This document shows positions 25,891 through 40,187 of a DNA stretch of 64,000 nt, piece after piece. Position numbers and translations under genes: made by a program. Source of the DNA: Prosopocoilus inquinatus (taxonomy: Eukaryota > Arthropoda > Insecta > Coleoptera > Lucanidae); the NCBI GenBank assembly GCA_036172665.1, contig CM069873.1, forward strand, positions 33,346,001 to 33,410,000, read 5' to 3'. The notes below the pieces were generated by a model, which had not been told where the DNA came from, ran no database searches, and saw only the letters and a list, made by a program, of their open reading frames with translations. Each line of letters begins with the position of its first letter. Within the stretch, counting starts at the first letter, position 1.

Positions 25891-27276
25891 GAAATAGTTT
25901 TAAATGAAACTACACGCATTAGCGTTGTTCCTGTGATGTATCTAATCGATCCTTACTCATCTATCATGTTATTTGACGTTTCGATGGACTCTAGTAACTC
26001 TGATGTGAGATACGAAGTTTTTGGACGCAGCAGGAGCTGGAAATAGTTTTAAACGAAACAACACGTATTAGCGTTGTTCCTGTGATGTATCTAATCGATC
26101 CTTACTTAGCTATTATGTTATTTGACGTTTCGATGGACTCCAGTAACTCTAATGTGAGATACGAAATTTTCGGAAGCAGCAGAATCTGGAAATAGTTTTA
26201 AATGAAACAACACGCATTAGCGTTGTTCCTGTGATGTATCTAATCGATCCTTACTCATCTATCATGTTATTTGGCGTTTCGATGGACTCCAGTAACTTTG
26301 ATGTGAGATACGAAGTTCTCGGACGCAGCTGAAGCTGGAAATAGTTTTAAATGAAACAACACGTATTAGCGTTGTTCCTGTGATGTATCTAATCGATTCT
26401 TACTCATCTATCATGTTATTTGACGTTTGGATGGACTCCAGTAACTCTGATGTGAGATACAAAGTATTCGGACGCAGCAGAAACTCGAGATAGTTTTAAA
26501 CGATACAACACGCATTAGCGTTGTTCCTGTGATGTATCTAATCGATCCTTACTCATCTATCATGTTATTTGGCGTTTCGATGGACTCCAGTAACTCTGAT
26601 GTGAGATACAAAATTTTTGGACGCAGCAGAAGTTGGAAATAGTTTTAAACGAAACAACACGCATTAGCGTTGTTCCTGTGATGTATCTAATCGATCCTTA
26701 CTCATCTATCATGTTATTTGACGTTTCGATGGACTCCAGAAACTCTGATGTGAGATACGAAATTTTCGAACGCAGCAGAATCTGGAAATAGTTTTAAATG
26801 AAACAACACGCATTAGCGTTGTTCCTGTGATGTATCTAATCGATCCTTACTCATCTATCATGTTATTTGACGTTTCGATGGACTCTAGTAACTCTGATGT
26901 GAGATACGAAGTTTTTGGACGCATCAGGAGCTGGAAATAGTTTTAAACGAAACAACACGTATTAGCGTTGTTCCTGTGATGTATCTAATCGATCCTTACT
27001 TAGCTACTATGTTATTTGACGTTTCGATGGACTCCAGTAACTCTAATGTGAGATACGAAATTTTCGGACGCAGCAGAATCTGGAAATAGTTTTAAACGAA
27101 ACAACACGTATTAGCGTTGTTCCTGTGATGTATCTAATCGATCCTTACTCATCTATCATGTTATTTGACGTTTGGATGGACTCCAGTAACTCTGATGTGA
27201 GATACAAAGTTCTCGGACGCAGCAGAAGCTGGAAATAGTTTTGAACGAAACAACACGTATTAGCGTTGTTCCTGTG
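24424..27276 (+). repeat. 19-monomer segment, copy 2
   Basis: Downstream copy at offset 8,616 bp. Private changes include GTTTCAAACGAAG near 24,854, TTAGTTAGCTAC near 24,909, TTTATCGTTTCG near 25,823, GAGCGAAAC near 25,754 and AAACTCGAG near 26,482. Its right part is also the start of the 3,724-bp tandem duplication. Confidence 0.77.
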
Positions 27277-29614
27277 ATGTATCTAATCGATCCTTACTTA
27301 TCTATCATGTTATCTGACGTTTGGATGGACTCCAGTAACTCTGATGTGAGATACAAAGTTTTCGGACGCAGCAGAAGCTGGAGATAGTTTTAAACGAAAC
27401 AACACGCATTAGCGTTGTTCCTGTGATGTATCTAATCGATCCTTACTCATCTATCATGTTATTTGGCGTTTCGATGGACTCCAGTAACTCTGATGTGAGA
27501 TACAAAGTTTTCGGACGCAGCAGAAGCTGGAAATAGTTTTGAACGAAACAACACGTATTAGCGTTGTTCCTGTGATGTATCTAATTGATCCTTACTCATC
27601 TATCATGTTATTTGACGTTTCGATGGACTCTAGTAACTCTGATGTGAGATACGAAGTTTTTGGACGCAGCAGGAGCTGGAAATAGTTTTAAACGAAACAA
27701 CACGCATTAGTGTTGTTCCTGTGCTGTATCTAATCGATCCTTACTTATCTATCATGTTATTTGACGTTTCGATGGACTCCAGTAACTCTGATGTGAGATA
27801 CGACGTTTTCGGACGCAGCAGAAGCTGGAAATAGTTTTAAACGAAACAACACGTATTAGCGTAGTTCCTGTGATGAATGTAATCGATCCTTACTCATCTA
27901 TCATGTTATTTGACGTTTAAATGGGCTCCAGCAACTCTGAAGTGAGATACGAAGTTCTCGGACCCAGCTGAAGCTGGAAATAGTTATAAATGAAACACAC
28001 GCATTAGCGTTGTTCCTGTGATGTATCTAATCGATCCTTACTCATCTATCATGTTATTTGGCGTTTCGATGAACTCCAGTAACTTTGATGTGAGATACGA
28101 AGTTCTCGGACGCAGCTGAAGCTGGAAATAGTTTTAAATGAAACAGCACGTATTAGCGTTGTTCCTGTGATGTATCTAATCGATCCTTACTCATCTATCA
28201 TGTTATTTGACGTTTCGATGGACTCCAGTAACTTTGATGTGAGATACGAAGTTCTCGGGCGCAGCTGAAGCTAGAAATAGTTTTAAACGAAACAACACGC
28301 ATTAGCGTTGTTCCTGTGATGTATCTAATCGATCCTTACTCATCTATCATGTTATTTGGCGTTTCGATGGACTCCAGTAACTCTGATGTGAGATACAAAG
28401 TTTTCGGACGCAGCAGAAGCTGGAAATTGTTTTGAACGAAACAACACGTATTAGCGTTGTTCCTGTGATGTATCTAATCTATCCTTACTTAGCTACTATG
28501 TTATTTGACGTTTCGATGGACTCCAATAACTCTGATGTGAGATACAAAGTTTTCGGACGCAGCAGAAGCTGGAAATAGTTTTAAACGAAACAACACGCAT
28601 TAGCGTTGTTCCTGTGATGTATCTAATCGATCCTTACTCATCTATCATTTTATTTGACGTTTGGATGGACTACAGTAACTCTGATGTGAGATACAAAGTT
28701 TACGGACGCAGCAGAAGCTGGAAATAGTTTTAAACGAAACAACACGCATTACCGTTGTTCCTGTGATGTATCTACTCGATCCTTACTCATCTATCATGTT
28801 ATTTGACGTTTGAATGGACTCCAGTAACTCTGATGTGAGATACAAAGTTCTCGGATGCAGCAGAAGCTGGAAATAGTTTTGAACGAAACAACACGTATTA
28901 GCGTTGTTCCTGTGATGTATCTAATCAATCCTTACTTATCTACTATGTTATTTGACGTTTCGATGGACTCCAGTAACTCTGATGTGAGATACGAAATTTT
29001 CGAACGCAGCAGAATCTGGAAATAGTTTTAAATGAAACAACACGCATTAGCGTTGTTCCTGTGATGTATCTAATCGATCCTTACTCATCTATCATGTTAT
29101 TTGACGTTTCGATGGACTCTAGTAACTCTGATGTGAGATACAAAGTTTTCGGACGCAGCAGAAGCTGGAAATAGTTTTAAACGAAACAACACGCATTAGC
29201 GTTGTTCCTGTGATGTATCTAATCGATCCTTATTTATCTATCATGTTATTTGTCGTTTTGATGGACTCTAGTAACTCTGATGTAAGATACGAAGTTTTTG
29301 GGCGCAGCAGGAGCTGGAAATAGTTTTAAACGAAGCAGCGCGTATTATCGTTGTTCCTGTGATGTATCTAATCGATCCTTACTTAGCTACTATGTTATTT
29401 GACGTTTCGATGGACTCCAGTAACTCTAATGTGAGATACGAAATTATCGGACGCAGCAGAATCTGGAAATAGTTTTAAATGAAACAACACGCACTAGCAT
29501 TGTTCCTGTGATGTATCTAATCGATCCTTACTCATTTATCATGTTATTTGGCGTTTCGATGGACTCCAGTAACTTTGATGTGAGATACGAAGTTCTCGGA
29601 CGCAGCTGAAGCTG
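25891..29614 (+). repeat. 3,724-bp tandem duplication, unit 1 (25 monomers)
   Basis: This unit is followed directly by a second, almost identical unit. Paired markers 3,724 bp apart include CGGAAGCAGC (26,171/29,895), GTAGTTCCTG (27,861/31,585), the ATTTTATTTG variant (near 28,648/32,372) and the one-base deletion TGAAACACAC (27,991/31,715). The length is 25 x 149 minus that one base. The only difference I found while comparing is A at 26,392 against T at 30,116. Left of 25,891 the two flanks differ (TTCGAACGCAGCAGAATC against TTCTCGGACGCAGCTGAAG), which fixes the boundary. Confidence 0.9.
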
Positions 29615-32600
29615 GAAATAGTTTTAAATGAAACTACACGCATTAGCGTTGTTCCTGTGATGTATCTAATCGATCCTTACTCATCTATCATGTTATTTGA
29701 CGTTTCGATGGACTCTAGTAACTCTGATGTGAGATACGAAGTTTTTGGACGCAGCAGGAGCTGGAAATAGTTTTAAACGAAACAACACGTATTAGCGTTG
29801 TTCCTGTGATGTATCTAATCGATCCTTACTTAGCTATTATGTTATTTGACGTTTCGATGGACTCCAGTAACTCTAATGTGAGATACGAAATTTTCGGAAG
29901 CAGCAGAATCTGGAAATAGTTTTAAATGAAACAACACGCATTAGCGTTGTTCCTGTGATGTATCTAATCGATCCTTACTCATCTATCATGTTATTTGGCG
30001 TTTCGATGGACTCCAGTAACTTTGATGTGAGATACGAAGTTCTCGGACGCAGCTGAAGCTGGAAATAGTTTTAAATGAAACAACACGTATTAGCGTTGTT
30101 CCTGTGATGTATCTATTCGATTCTTACTCATCTATCATGTTATTTGACGTTTGGATGGACTCCAGTAACTCTGATGTGAGATACAAAGTATTCGGACGCA
30201 GCAGAAACTCGAGATAGTTTTAAACGATACAACACGCATTAGCGTTGTTCCTGTGATGTATCTAATCGATCCTTACTCATCTATCATGTTATTTGGCGTT
30301 TCGATGGACTCCAGTAACTCTGATGTGAGATACAAAATTTTTGGACGCAGCAGAAGTTGGAAATAGTTTTAAACGAAACAACACGCATTAGCGTTGTTCC
30401 TGTGATGTATCTAATCGATCCTTACTCATCTATCATGTTATTTGACGTTTCGATGGACTCCAGAAACTCTGATGTGAGATACGAAATTTTCGAACGCAGC
30501 AGAATCTGGAAATAGTTTTAAATGAAACAACACGCATTAGCGTTGTTCCTGTGATGTATCTAATCGATCCTTACTCATCTATCATGTTATTTGACGTTTC
30601 GATGGACTCTAGTAACTCTGATGTGAGATACGAAGTTTTTGGACGCATCAGGAGCTGGAAATAGTTTTAAACGAAACAACACGTATTAGCGTTGTTCCTG
30701 TGATGTATCTAATCGATCCTTACTTAGCTACTATGTTATTTGACGTTTCGATGGACTCCAGTAACTCTAATGTGAGATACGAAATTTTCGGACGCAGCAG
30801 AATCTGGAAATAGTTTTAAACGAAACAACACGTATTAGCGTTGTTCCTGTGATGTATCTAATCGATCCTTACTCATCTATCATGTTATTTGACGTTTGGA
30901 TGGACTCCAGTAACTCTGATGTGAGATACAAAGTTCTCGGACGCAGCAGAAGCTGGAAATAGTTTTGAACGAAACAACACGTATTAGCGTTGTTCCTGTG
31001 ATGTATCTAATCGATCCTTACTTATCTATCATGTTATCTGACGTTTGGATGGACTCCAGTAACTCTGATGTGAGATACAAAGTTTTCGGACGCAGCAGAA
31101 GCTGGAGATAGTTTTAAACGAAACAACACGCATTAGCGTTGTTCCTGTGATGTATCTAATCGATCCTTACTCATCTATCATGTTATTTGGCGTTTCGATG
31201 GACTCCAGTAACTCTGATGTGAGATACAAAGTTTTCGGACGCAGCAGAAGCTGGAAATAGTTTTGAACGAAACAACACGTATTAGCGTTGTTCCTGTGAT
31301 GTATCTAATTGATCCTTACTCATCTATCATGTTATTTGACGTTTCGATGGACTCTAGTAACTCTGATGTGAGATACGAAGTTTTTGGACGCAGCAGGAGC
31401 TGGAAATAGTTTTAAACGAAACAACACGCATTAGTGTTGTTCCTGTGCTGTATCTAATCGATCCTTACTTATCTATCATGTTATTTGACGTTTCGATGGA
31501 CTCCAGTAACTCTGATGTGAGATACGACGTTTTCGGACGCAGCAGAAGCTGGAAATAGTTTTAAACGAAACAACACGTATTAGCGTAGTTCCTGTGATGA
31601 ATGTAATCGATCCTTACTCATCTATCATGTTATTTGACGTTTAAATGGGCTCCAGCAACTCTGAAGTGAGATACGAAGTTCTCGGACCCAGCTGAAGCTG
31701 GAAATAGTTATAAATGAAACACACGCATTAGCGTTGTTCCTGTGATGTATCTAATCGATCCTTACTCATCTATCATGTTATTTGGCGTTTCGATGAACTC
31801 CAGTAACTTTGATGTGAGATACGAAGTTCTCGGACGCAGCTGAAGCTGGAAATAGTTTTAAATGAAACAGCACGTATTAGCGTTGTTCCTGTGATGTATC
31901 TAATCGATCCTTACTCATCTATCATGTTATTTGACGTTTCGATGGACTCCAGTAACTTTGATGTGAGATACGAAGTTCTCGGGCGCAGCTGAAGCTAGAA
32001 ATAGTTTTAAACGAAACAACACGCATTAGCGTTGTTCCTGTGATGTATCTAATCGATCCTTACTCATCTATCATGTTATTTGGCGTTTCGATGGACTCCA
32101 GTAACTCTGATGTGAGATACAAAGTTTTCGGACGCAGCAGAAGCTGGAAATTGTTTTGAACGAAACAACACGTATTAGCGTTGTTCCTGTGATGTATCTA
32201 ATCTATCCTTACTTAGCTACTATGTTATTTGACGTTTCGATGGACTCCAATAACTCTGATGTGAGATACAAAGTTTTCGGACGCAGCAGAAGCTGGAAAT
32301 AGTTTTAAACGAAACAACACGCATTAGCGTTGTTCCTGTGATGTATCTAATCGATCCTTACTCATCTATCATTTTATTTGACGTTTGGATGGACTACAGT
32401 AACTCTGATGTGAGATACAAAGTTTACGGACGCAGCAGAAGCTGGAAATAGTTTTAAACGAAACAACACGCATTACCGTTGTTCCTGTGATGTATCTACT
32501 CGATCCTTACTCATCTATCATGTTATTTGACGTTTGAATGGACTCCAGTAACTCTGATGTGAGATACAAAGTTCTCGGATGCAGCAGAAGCTGGAAATAG

Positions 32601-33338
32601 TTTTGAACGAAACAACACGTATTAGCGTTGTTCCTGTGATGTATCTAATCAATCCTTACTTATCTACTATGTTATTTGACGTTTCGATGGACTCCAGTAA
32701 CTCTGATGTGAGATACGAAATTTTCGAACGCAGCAGAATCTGGAAATAGTTTTAAATGAAACAACACGCATTAGCGTTGTTCCTGTGATGTATCTAATCG
32801 ATCCTTACTCATCTATCATGTTATTTGACGTTTCGATGGACTCTAGTAACTCTGATGTGAGATACAAAGTTTTCGGACGCAGCAGAAGCTGGAAATAGTT
32901 TTAAACGAAACAACACGCATTAGCGTTGTTCCTGTGATGTATCTAATCGATCCTTATTTATCTATCATGTTATTTGTCGTTTTGATGGACTCTAGTAACT
33001 CTGATGTAAGATACGAAGTTTTTGGGCGCAGCAGGAGCTGGAAATAGTTTTAAACGAAGCAGCGCGTATTATCGTTGTTCCTGTGATGTATCTAATCGAT
33101 CCTTACTTAGCTACTATGTTATTTGACGTTTCGATGGACTCCAGTAACTCTAATGTGAGATACGAAATTATCGGACGCAGCAGAATCTGGAAATAGTTTT
33201 AAATGAAACAACACGCACTAGCATTGTTCCTGTGATGTATCTAATCGATCCTTACTCATTTATCATGTTATTTGGCGTTTCGATGGACTCCAGTAACTTT
33301 GATGTGAGATACGAAGTTCTCGGACGCAGCTGAAGCTG
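29615..33338 (+). repeat. 3,724-bp tandem duplication, unit 2
   Basis: Second unit of the duplication. After it the sequence departs from unit 1's continuation: TTAAATGATACAAC near 33,352 replaces TTAAATGAAACTAC. The high identity, against about 91% for adjacent monomers, shows a very recent event, or an assembly duplication that needs read support. Confidence 0.9.
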
Positions 33339-35046
33339 GAAATAGTTTTAAATGATACAACACGCATTAGCGTTGTTCCTGTGATGTATCTAATCGATCC
33401 TTACTTATCTACTATGTTATTTGACGTTTGGATGGACTCCAGTAACTCTGATGTGAGATACTAAGTTCTCGGACGCAGCAGAAGCTGGAAATAGTTTTGA
33501 ACGAATCAACACGTATTAGCGTTGTTCCTGTGATGTATCTAATCGATCCTTACTCATCTATCATGTTATTTGACGTTTGGATGGACTCCAGTAACTCTGA
33601 TGTGAGATACAAAGTTTTCGGACGCATCAGAAGCTGGAGATAGTTTTAAACGAAACAACACGCATTAGCGTTGTTCCTGTGATGTATCTAATCGATCCTT
33701 ACTCATCTATCATGTTATTTGGCGTTTCGATGGACTCCAGTAACTCTGATGTGAGATACAAAGTTTTCGGACGCAGCAGAAGCTGGAAATAGTTTTAAAC
33801 GAAACAACACGCATTAGCGTTGTTCCTGTGATGTATCTAATCGATCCTTACTCATCTATCATGTTATTTGACGTTTCGATGGATTCTAGTAACTCTGATG
33901 TGAGATACGAAGTTTTTGGACGCAGCAGGAGCTGGAAATAGTTTTAAACGAAACAACACGTATTAGCGTTTTTCCTGTGATGTATCTAATCGATCCTTAT
34001 TTATCTATCATGTTATTTGACGTTTCGATGGACTCTAGTAACTCTGATGTGAGATACGAAGTTTTTGGGCGCAGCAGGAGCTGGAAATAGTTTTAAACGA
34101 AGCAACACGTATTAGCGTTGTTCCTGTGATGTATCTAATCGATAATTACTTAGCTACTATGTTATTTGACGTTTCGATGGACTCCAGTAACTCTAATGTG
34201 AGATACGAAATTTTCGGACGCAGCAGGAGCTGGAAATAGTTTTAAACGAAACAACACGTATTAGCGTTGTTCCTGTGATGTATCTAATCGATCCTTACTT
34301 ATCTACTATGTTATTTGACGTTTCGATGGACTCCAGTAACTCTGATGTGAGATACGAAATTTTCGAACGCAGCAGAATCTGGAAATAGTTTTAAATGAAA
34401 CAACACGCATTAGCGTTGTTCCTGTGATGTATCTAATCGATCCTTACTCATCTATCATGTTATTTGACGTTTCGATGGACTCTAGTAACTCTGATGTGAG
34501 ATACGAAGTTTTTGGACGCAGCAGGAGCTGGAAATAGTTTTAAACGAAACAACATGTATTAGCGTTGTTCCTGTGATGTATATAATCGATCCTTACTCAT
34601 CTATCATGTTATTTGACGTTTTGATGGACTCCAGTAACTCTGATGTGAGATACTAAGTTCTCGGACGCAGCAGAAGCTGGAAATAGTTTTAAATGAAACA
34701 ACACGCATTAGCGTTGTTCCTGTGATGTATCTAATCGATCCTTACTCATCTATCACGTTATTTGACGTTTCGATGGACTCTAGTAACTCTGATGTGAGAT
34801 ACGAAGTTTTTGGACGCAGCAGGAGCTTGAAATAGTTTTAAACGAAACAACACGCATTAGCGTTGTTCCTGTGATGTATCTAATCGATCCTAACTCATCT
34901 ATCATGTTATTTGATGTTTCGATGGACTCTAGTAACTCTGATGTGAGATACGAAGTTTTTGGACGCAGCAGGAGCTGGAAATAGTTTTGAACGAAACAAC
35001 ACGTATTAGCGTGGTTCCTGTGATGTATCTAATCGATCCTTACTCA
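33339..35046 (+). repeat. Satellite monomers between the two tandem duplications
   Basis: About 11.5 ordinary monomers with common variants. Notable changes are GATACTAAG (near 33,460 and 34,650), TTTTTCCTG at 33,970, a changed ClaI context TCGATAATTAC near 34,139 and ATATAATCG near 34,580. I see nothing other than satellite here. Confidence 0.85.
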
Positions 35047-37127
35047 TCTATCATGTTATTTGACGTTTGGATGGACTCCAGTAACTCTGATGTGAGATAC
35101 AAAGTTTTCGGACGCAGCAGAAGCTGGAAATAGTTTTAAACGAAACAACACGCATTAGCGTTGTTCCTGTGATGTATCTAATCGATCCTAACTCATCTAT
35201 CATGATATTTGACGTTTCGATGGACTCCAGTAACTCTAATGTGAGATACGAAATTTTCGGACGCAGCAGCAGCTGGAAATAGTTTTAAACGAAACAACAC
35301 GCATTAGCGTTGCTCCTGTGATGTATCTAATCGATCCTTACTCATCTATCATGTTATTTGGCGTTTCGATGGACTCCAGTAACTTTGATGTAAGATACGA
35401 AGTTCTCGGACGCAGCTGAAGCTAGAAATAGTTTTAAACGAAACAACACGCATTAGCGTTGTTCCTGTGATGTATCTAATCGATCCTTACTCATCTATCA
35501 TGTTATTTGACGTTTGGATGGACTCCAGTAACTCTGATGTGAGATACAAAGTTTTCGAACGCAGCAGAAGCTGGAAATAATTTTAAACGAAACAACAAGT
35601 ATTAGCTTTTTTTCCTGTGATGAATGTAATCGATCCTTATCCATCTATCATGTTATTTGACGTTTGGATGGGCTCCAGTAACTCTGAAGTGAGATACGAA
35701 GTTCTCGGACGCAGCAGAAGCTGGAAATAGTTTTGAACGAAACAACACGTATTAGCGTTGTTCCTGTGATGTATCTAATCGATTCTTACTCATCTATCAT
35801 GTTATTTGGCGTTTCGATGGACTCCAGTAACTCTGATGTGAGATACAAAGTTCTCGGACGCAGCTGAAGCTAGAAATAGTTTTAAACGAAACAACACGCC
35901 TTAGCGTTGTTCCTGTGATGTATCTAATCGATCCTTACTCATCTATCATGTTATTTGACGTTTGAATGGACTCCAGTAACTCTGATGTGAGATACAAAGT
36001 TCTCGGACGCAGCAGAAGCTGGAAATAGTTTTAAATGAAACAACACGCATTAGCGTTGTTCCTGTGATGTATCTAATCGATCCTTACTCATCTATCATGT
36101 TATTTGACGTTTCGATGGACTCTAGTAACTCTGATGTGAGATACGAAGTTTTTGGACGCAGCAGGAGCTGGAAATAGTTTTAAACGAAACAACACACATT
36201 AGCGTTGTTCCTGTGATGTATCTAATCGATCCTAACTCATCTATCATGTTATTTGACGTTTCGATGGACTCTAGTATCTATGATGTGAGATACGAAGTTT
36301 TTGGACGCAGCAGGAGCTGGAAATAGTTTTGAACGGAACAACACGTATTAGCGTTGTTCCTGTGATGTATCTAATCGATCCTTACTCATCTATCATGTTA
36401 TTTGACGTTTGGATGGACTCCAGTAACTCTGATGTGAGATACAAAGTTTTCGGACGCAGCAGAAACTGGAGATAGTTTTAAACGAAACAACACGCATTAG
36501 CGTTGTTCCTGTGATGTGTCTAATCGATCCTTACTCATCTATGATGTAATTTGACGTTTCGATGGACTCTAGTAACTCTGATGTGAGATACGAAGTTTTT
36601 GGACGCAGCAGGAGCTGGAAATAGTTTTAAACGAAACAACACGCATTAGCGTTGTTCCTGTGATGTATCTAATCGATCCTTATTTATCTATCATGTTATT
36701 TGACGTTTCGATGGACTCTAGTAACTCTGATGTAAGATACGAAGTTTTTGGGCGCAGCAGGAGCTGGAAATAGTTTTAAACGAAGCAACGCGTATTAGCG
36801 TTGTTCCTGTGATGTATCTAATCGATCCTTACTTAGCTACTATGTTATTTGACGTTTCGATGGACTCCAGTAACTCTAATGTGAGATACGAAATTTTCGG
36901 ACGCAGCAGAAGCTGGAAATAGTTTTAAACGAAACAACACGCATTAGCGTTGTTCCTGTGATGTATCTAATCGATCCTTACTCATCTATCATGTTATTTG
37001 GCGTTTCGATGGACTCCAGTAACTTTGATGTGAGATACGAAGTTCTCGGACGCAGCTGAAGCTGGAAATAGTTTTAAATGAAACAACACGTATTAGCGTT
37101 GTTCCTGTGATGTATCTAATCGATTCT
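35047..37127 (+). repeat. 2.1/2.2-kb tandem duplication, unit 1 (14 monomers)
   Basis: Matches the next 2.2 kb. TGCTCCTGTG lies at 35,311/37,392 and ATTAGCTTTTTTT at 35,601/37,682, both 2,081 bp apart. Near 36,515 this unit goes from GTGATGTGTC straight to ATGATGTAATTTG and lacks one monomer (with GGCATTTCG and CAACTCGC) that unit 2 keeps, so the later offset is 2,230 bp (37,121/39,351). The monomer around 35,463-35,560 differs from its partner and may be converted. Confidence 0.82.
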
Positions 37128-39357
37128 TCTATCATGTTATTTGACGTTTGGATGGACTCCAGTAACTCTGATGTGAGATACAAAGTTTTCGGACGCAGCA
37201 GAAGCTGGAAATAGTTTTAAACGAAACAACACGCATTAGCGTTGTTCCTGTGATGTATCTAATCGATCCTAACTCATCTATCATGTTATTTGACGTTTCG
37301 ATGGACTCCAGTAACTCTAATGTGAGATACGAAATTTTCGGACGCAGCAGCAGCTGGAAATAGTTTTAAACGAAACAACACGCATTAGCGTTGCTCCTGT
37401 GATGTATCTAATCGATCCTTACTCATCTATCATGTTATTTGGCGTTTCGATGGACTCCAGTAACTTTGATGTAAGATACGAAGTTCTCGGACGCAGCTGA
37501 AGCTAGAAATAGTTTTAAACGAAACAACACGCATTAGCGTTGTTCCTGTGCTGTATCTAATCGATCCTTACTTATCTATCATGTTATTTGACCTTTCGAT
37601 GGACTCCAGTAACTCTGATGTGAGATACGACGTTTTCGAACGCAGCAGAAGCTGGAAATAATTTTAAACGAAACAACAAGTATTAGCTTTTTTTCCTGTG
37701 ATGAATGTAATCGATCCTTATCCATCTATCATGTTATTTGACGTTTGGATGGGCTCCAGTAACTCTGAAGTGAGATACGAAGTTCTCGGACGCAGCAGAA
37801 GCTGGAAATAGTTTTGAACGAAACAACACGTATTAGCGTTGTTCCTGTGATGTATCTAATCGATTCTTACTCATCTATCATGTTATTTGGCGTTTCGATG
37901 GACTCCAGTAACTCTGATGTGAGATACAAAGTTCTCGGACGCAGCTGAAGCTAGAAATAGTTTTAAACGAAACAACACGCATTAGCGTTGTTCCTGTGAT
38001 GTATCTAATCGATCCTTACTCATCTATCATGTTATTTGACGTTTGAATGGACTCCAGTAACTCTGATGTGAGATACAAAGTTCTCGGACGCAGCAGAAGC
38101 TGGAAATAGTTTTAAATGAAACAACACGCATTAGCGTTGTTCCTGTGATGTATCTAATCGATCCTTACTCATCTATCATGTTATTTGACGTTTCGATGGA
38201 CTCTAGTAACTCTGATGTGAGATACGAAGTTTTTGGACGCAGCAGGAGCTGGAAATAGTTTTAAACGAAACAACACACATTAGCGTTGTTCCTGTGATGT
38301 ATCTAATCGATCCTAACTCATCTATCATGTTATTTGACGTTTCGATGGACTCTAGTATCTATGATGTGAGATACGAAGTTTTTGGACGCAGCAGGAGCTG
38401 GAAATAGTTTTGAACGGAACAACACGTATTAGCGTTGTTCCTGTGATGTATCTAATCGATCCTTACTCATCTATCATGTTATTTGACGTTTGGATGGACT
38501 CCAGTAACTCTGATGTGAGATACAAAGTTTTCGGACGCAGCAGAAACTGGAGATAGTTTTAAACGAAACAACACGCATTAGCGTTGTTCCTGTGATGTAT
38601 CTAATCGATCCTTACTCATCTGTCATGTTATTTGGCATTTCGATGGACTCCAGTAACTCTGATGTGAGATACAAAGTTTTCGGACGCATCAGAAGCTGGA
38701 AATAGTTTTAAACGAAACAACTCGCATTAGCGTTGTTCCTGTGATGTATCTAATCGATCCTTACTCATCTATGATGTAATTTGACGTTTCGATGGACTCT
38801 AGTAACTCTGATGTGAGATACGAAGTTTTTGGACGCAGCAGGAGCTGGAAATAGTTTTAAACGAAACAACACGCATTAGCGTTGTTCCTGTGATGTATCT
38901 AATCGATCCTTATTTATCTATCATGTTATTTGACGTTTCGATGGACTCTAGTAACTCTGATGTAAGATACGAAGTTTTTGGGCGCAGCAGGAGCTGGAAA
39001 TAGTTTTAAACGAAGCAACGCGTATTAGCGTTGTTCCTGTGATGTATCTAATCGATCCTTACTTAGCTACTATGTTATTTGACGTTTCGATGGACTCCAG
39101 TAACTCTAATGTGAGATACGAAATTTTCGGACGCAGCAGAAGCTGGAAATAGTTTTAAACGAAACAACACGCATTAGCGTTGTTCCTGTGATGTATCTAA
39201 TCGATCCTTACTCATCTATCATGTTATTTGGCGTTTCGATGGACTCCAGTAACTTTGATGTGAGATACGAAGTTCTCGGACGCAGCTGAAGCTGGAAATA
39301 GTTTTAAATGAAACAACACGTATTAGCGTTGTTCCTGTGATGTATCTAATCGATTCT
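37128..39357 (+). repeat. 2.1/2.2-kb tandem duplication, unit 2 (15 monomers)
   Basis: Second unit, one monomer longer than unit 1. The junction lies at the 6-bp deletion marker CGATTCTTCTATCATG, present at 37,121 and again at 39,351 and 39,941. Confidence 0.82.
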
Positions 39358-40187
39358 TCTATCATGTTATTTGACGTTTGGATGGACTCCAGTAACTCTG
39401 ATGTGAGATACAAAGTTTTCGGACGCAGCAGAAGCTGGAAATAGTTTTAAACGAAACAACACGCATTAGCGTTGTTCCTGTGATGTGTCTAATCGATCCT
39501 TACTCATCTATCATGTTATCTGACGTTTGAATGGACTCCAGTAACTCTGATGTGAGATACAAAGTTTTCGGACGCAGCAGAAGCTGGAAATAGTTTTAAA
39601 TGAAACAACACGCATTAGCGTTGTTCCTGTGATGTATCTAATCGATCCTTACTCATCTATCATGTTATTTGACGTTTCGATGGACTCCAGTAACTCTAAT
39701 GTGAGATACGAAATTTTCGGACGCAGCAGAAGCTGGAAATAGTTTTAAATGAAACAACACGCATTAGCGTTGTTCCTGTGATGTATCTAATCGATCCTTA
39801 CTCATCTATCATGTTATTTGGCGTTTCGATGGACTCCAGTAACTTTGATGTGAGATACGAAGTTCTCGGACGCAGCTGAAGCTGGAAATAGTTTTAAATG
39901 AAACAACACGTATTAGCGTTGTTCCTGTGATGTATCTAATCGATTCTTCTATCATGTTATTTGACGTTTGGATGGACTCCAGTAACTCTGATGTGAGATA
40001 CAAAGTTTTCGGACGCAGCAGAAGCTGGAAATAGTTTTAAACGAAACAACACGCATTAGCGTTGTTCCTGTGATGTGTCTAATCGATCCTTACTCATCTA
40101 TCATGTTATCTGACGTTTGAATGGACTCCAGTAACTCTGATGTGAGATACAAAGTTTTCGGACGCAGCAGAAGCTGGAAATAGTTTT
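39075..40187 (+). repeat. 590-bp tandem duplication (four monomers minus 6 bp)
   Basis: The 6-bp deletion marker recurs at 39,351 and 39,941, and GATGTGTCT at 39,482 and 40,072, both 590 bp apart (4 x 149 minus 6). A C/T difference in TTTTAAACG/TTTTAAATG separates the copies near 39,147/39,737. Edges are approximate. Confidence 0.83.
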
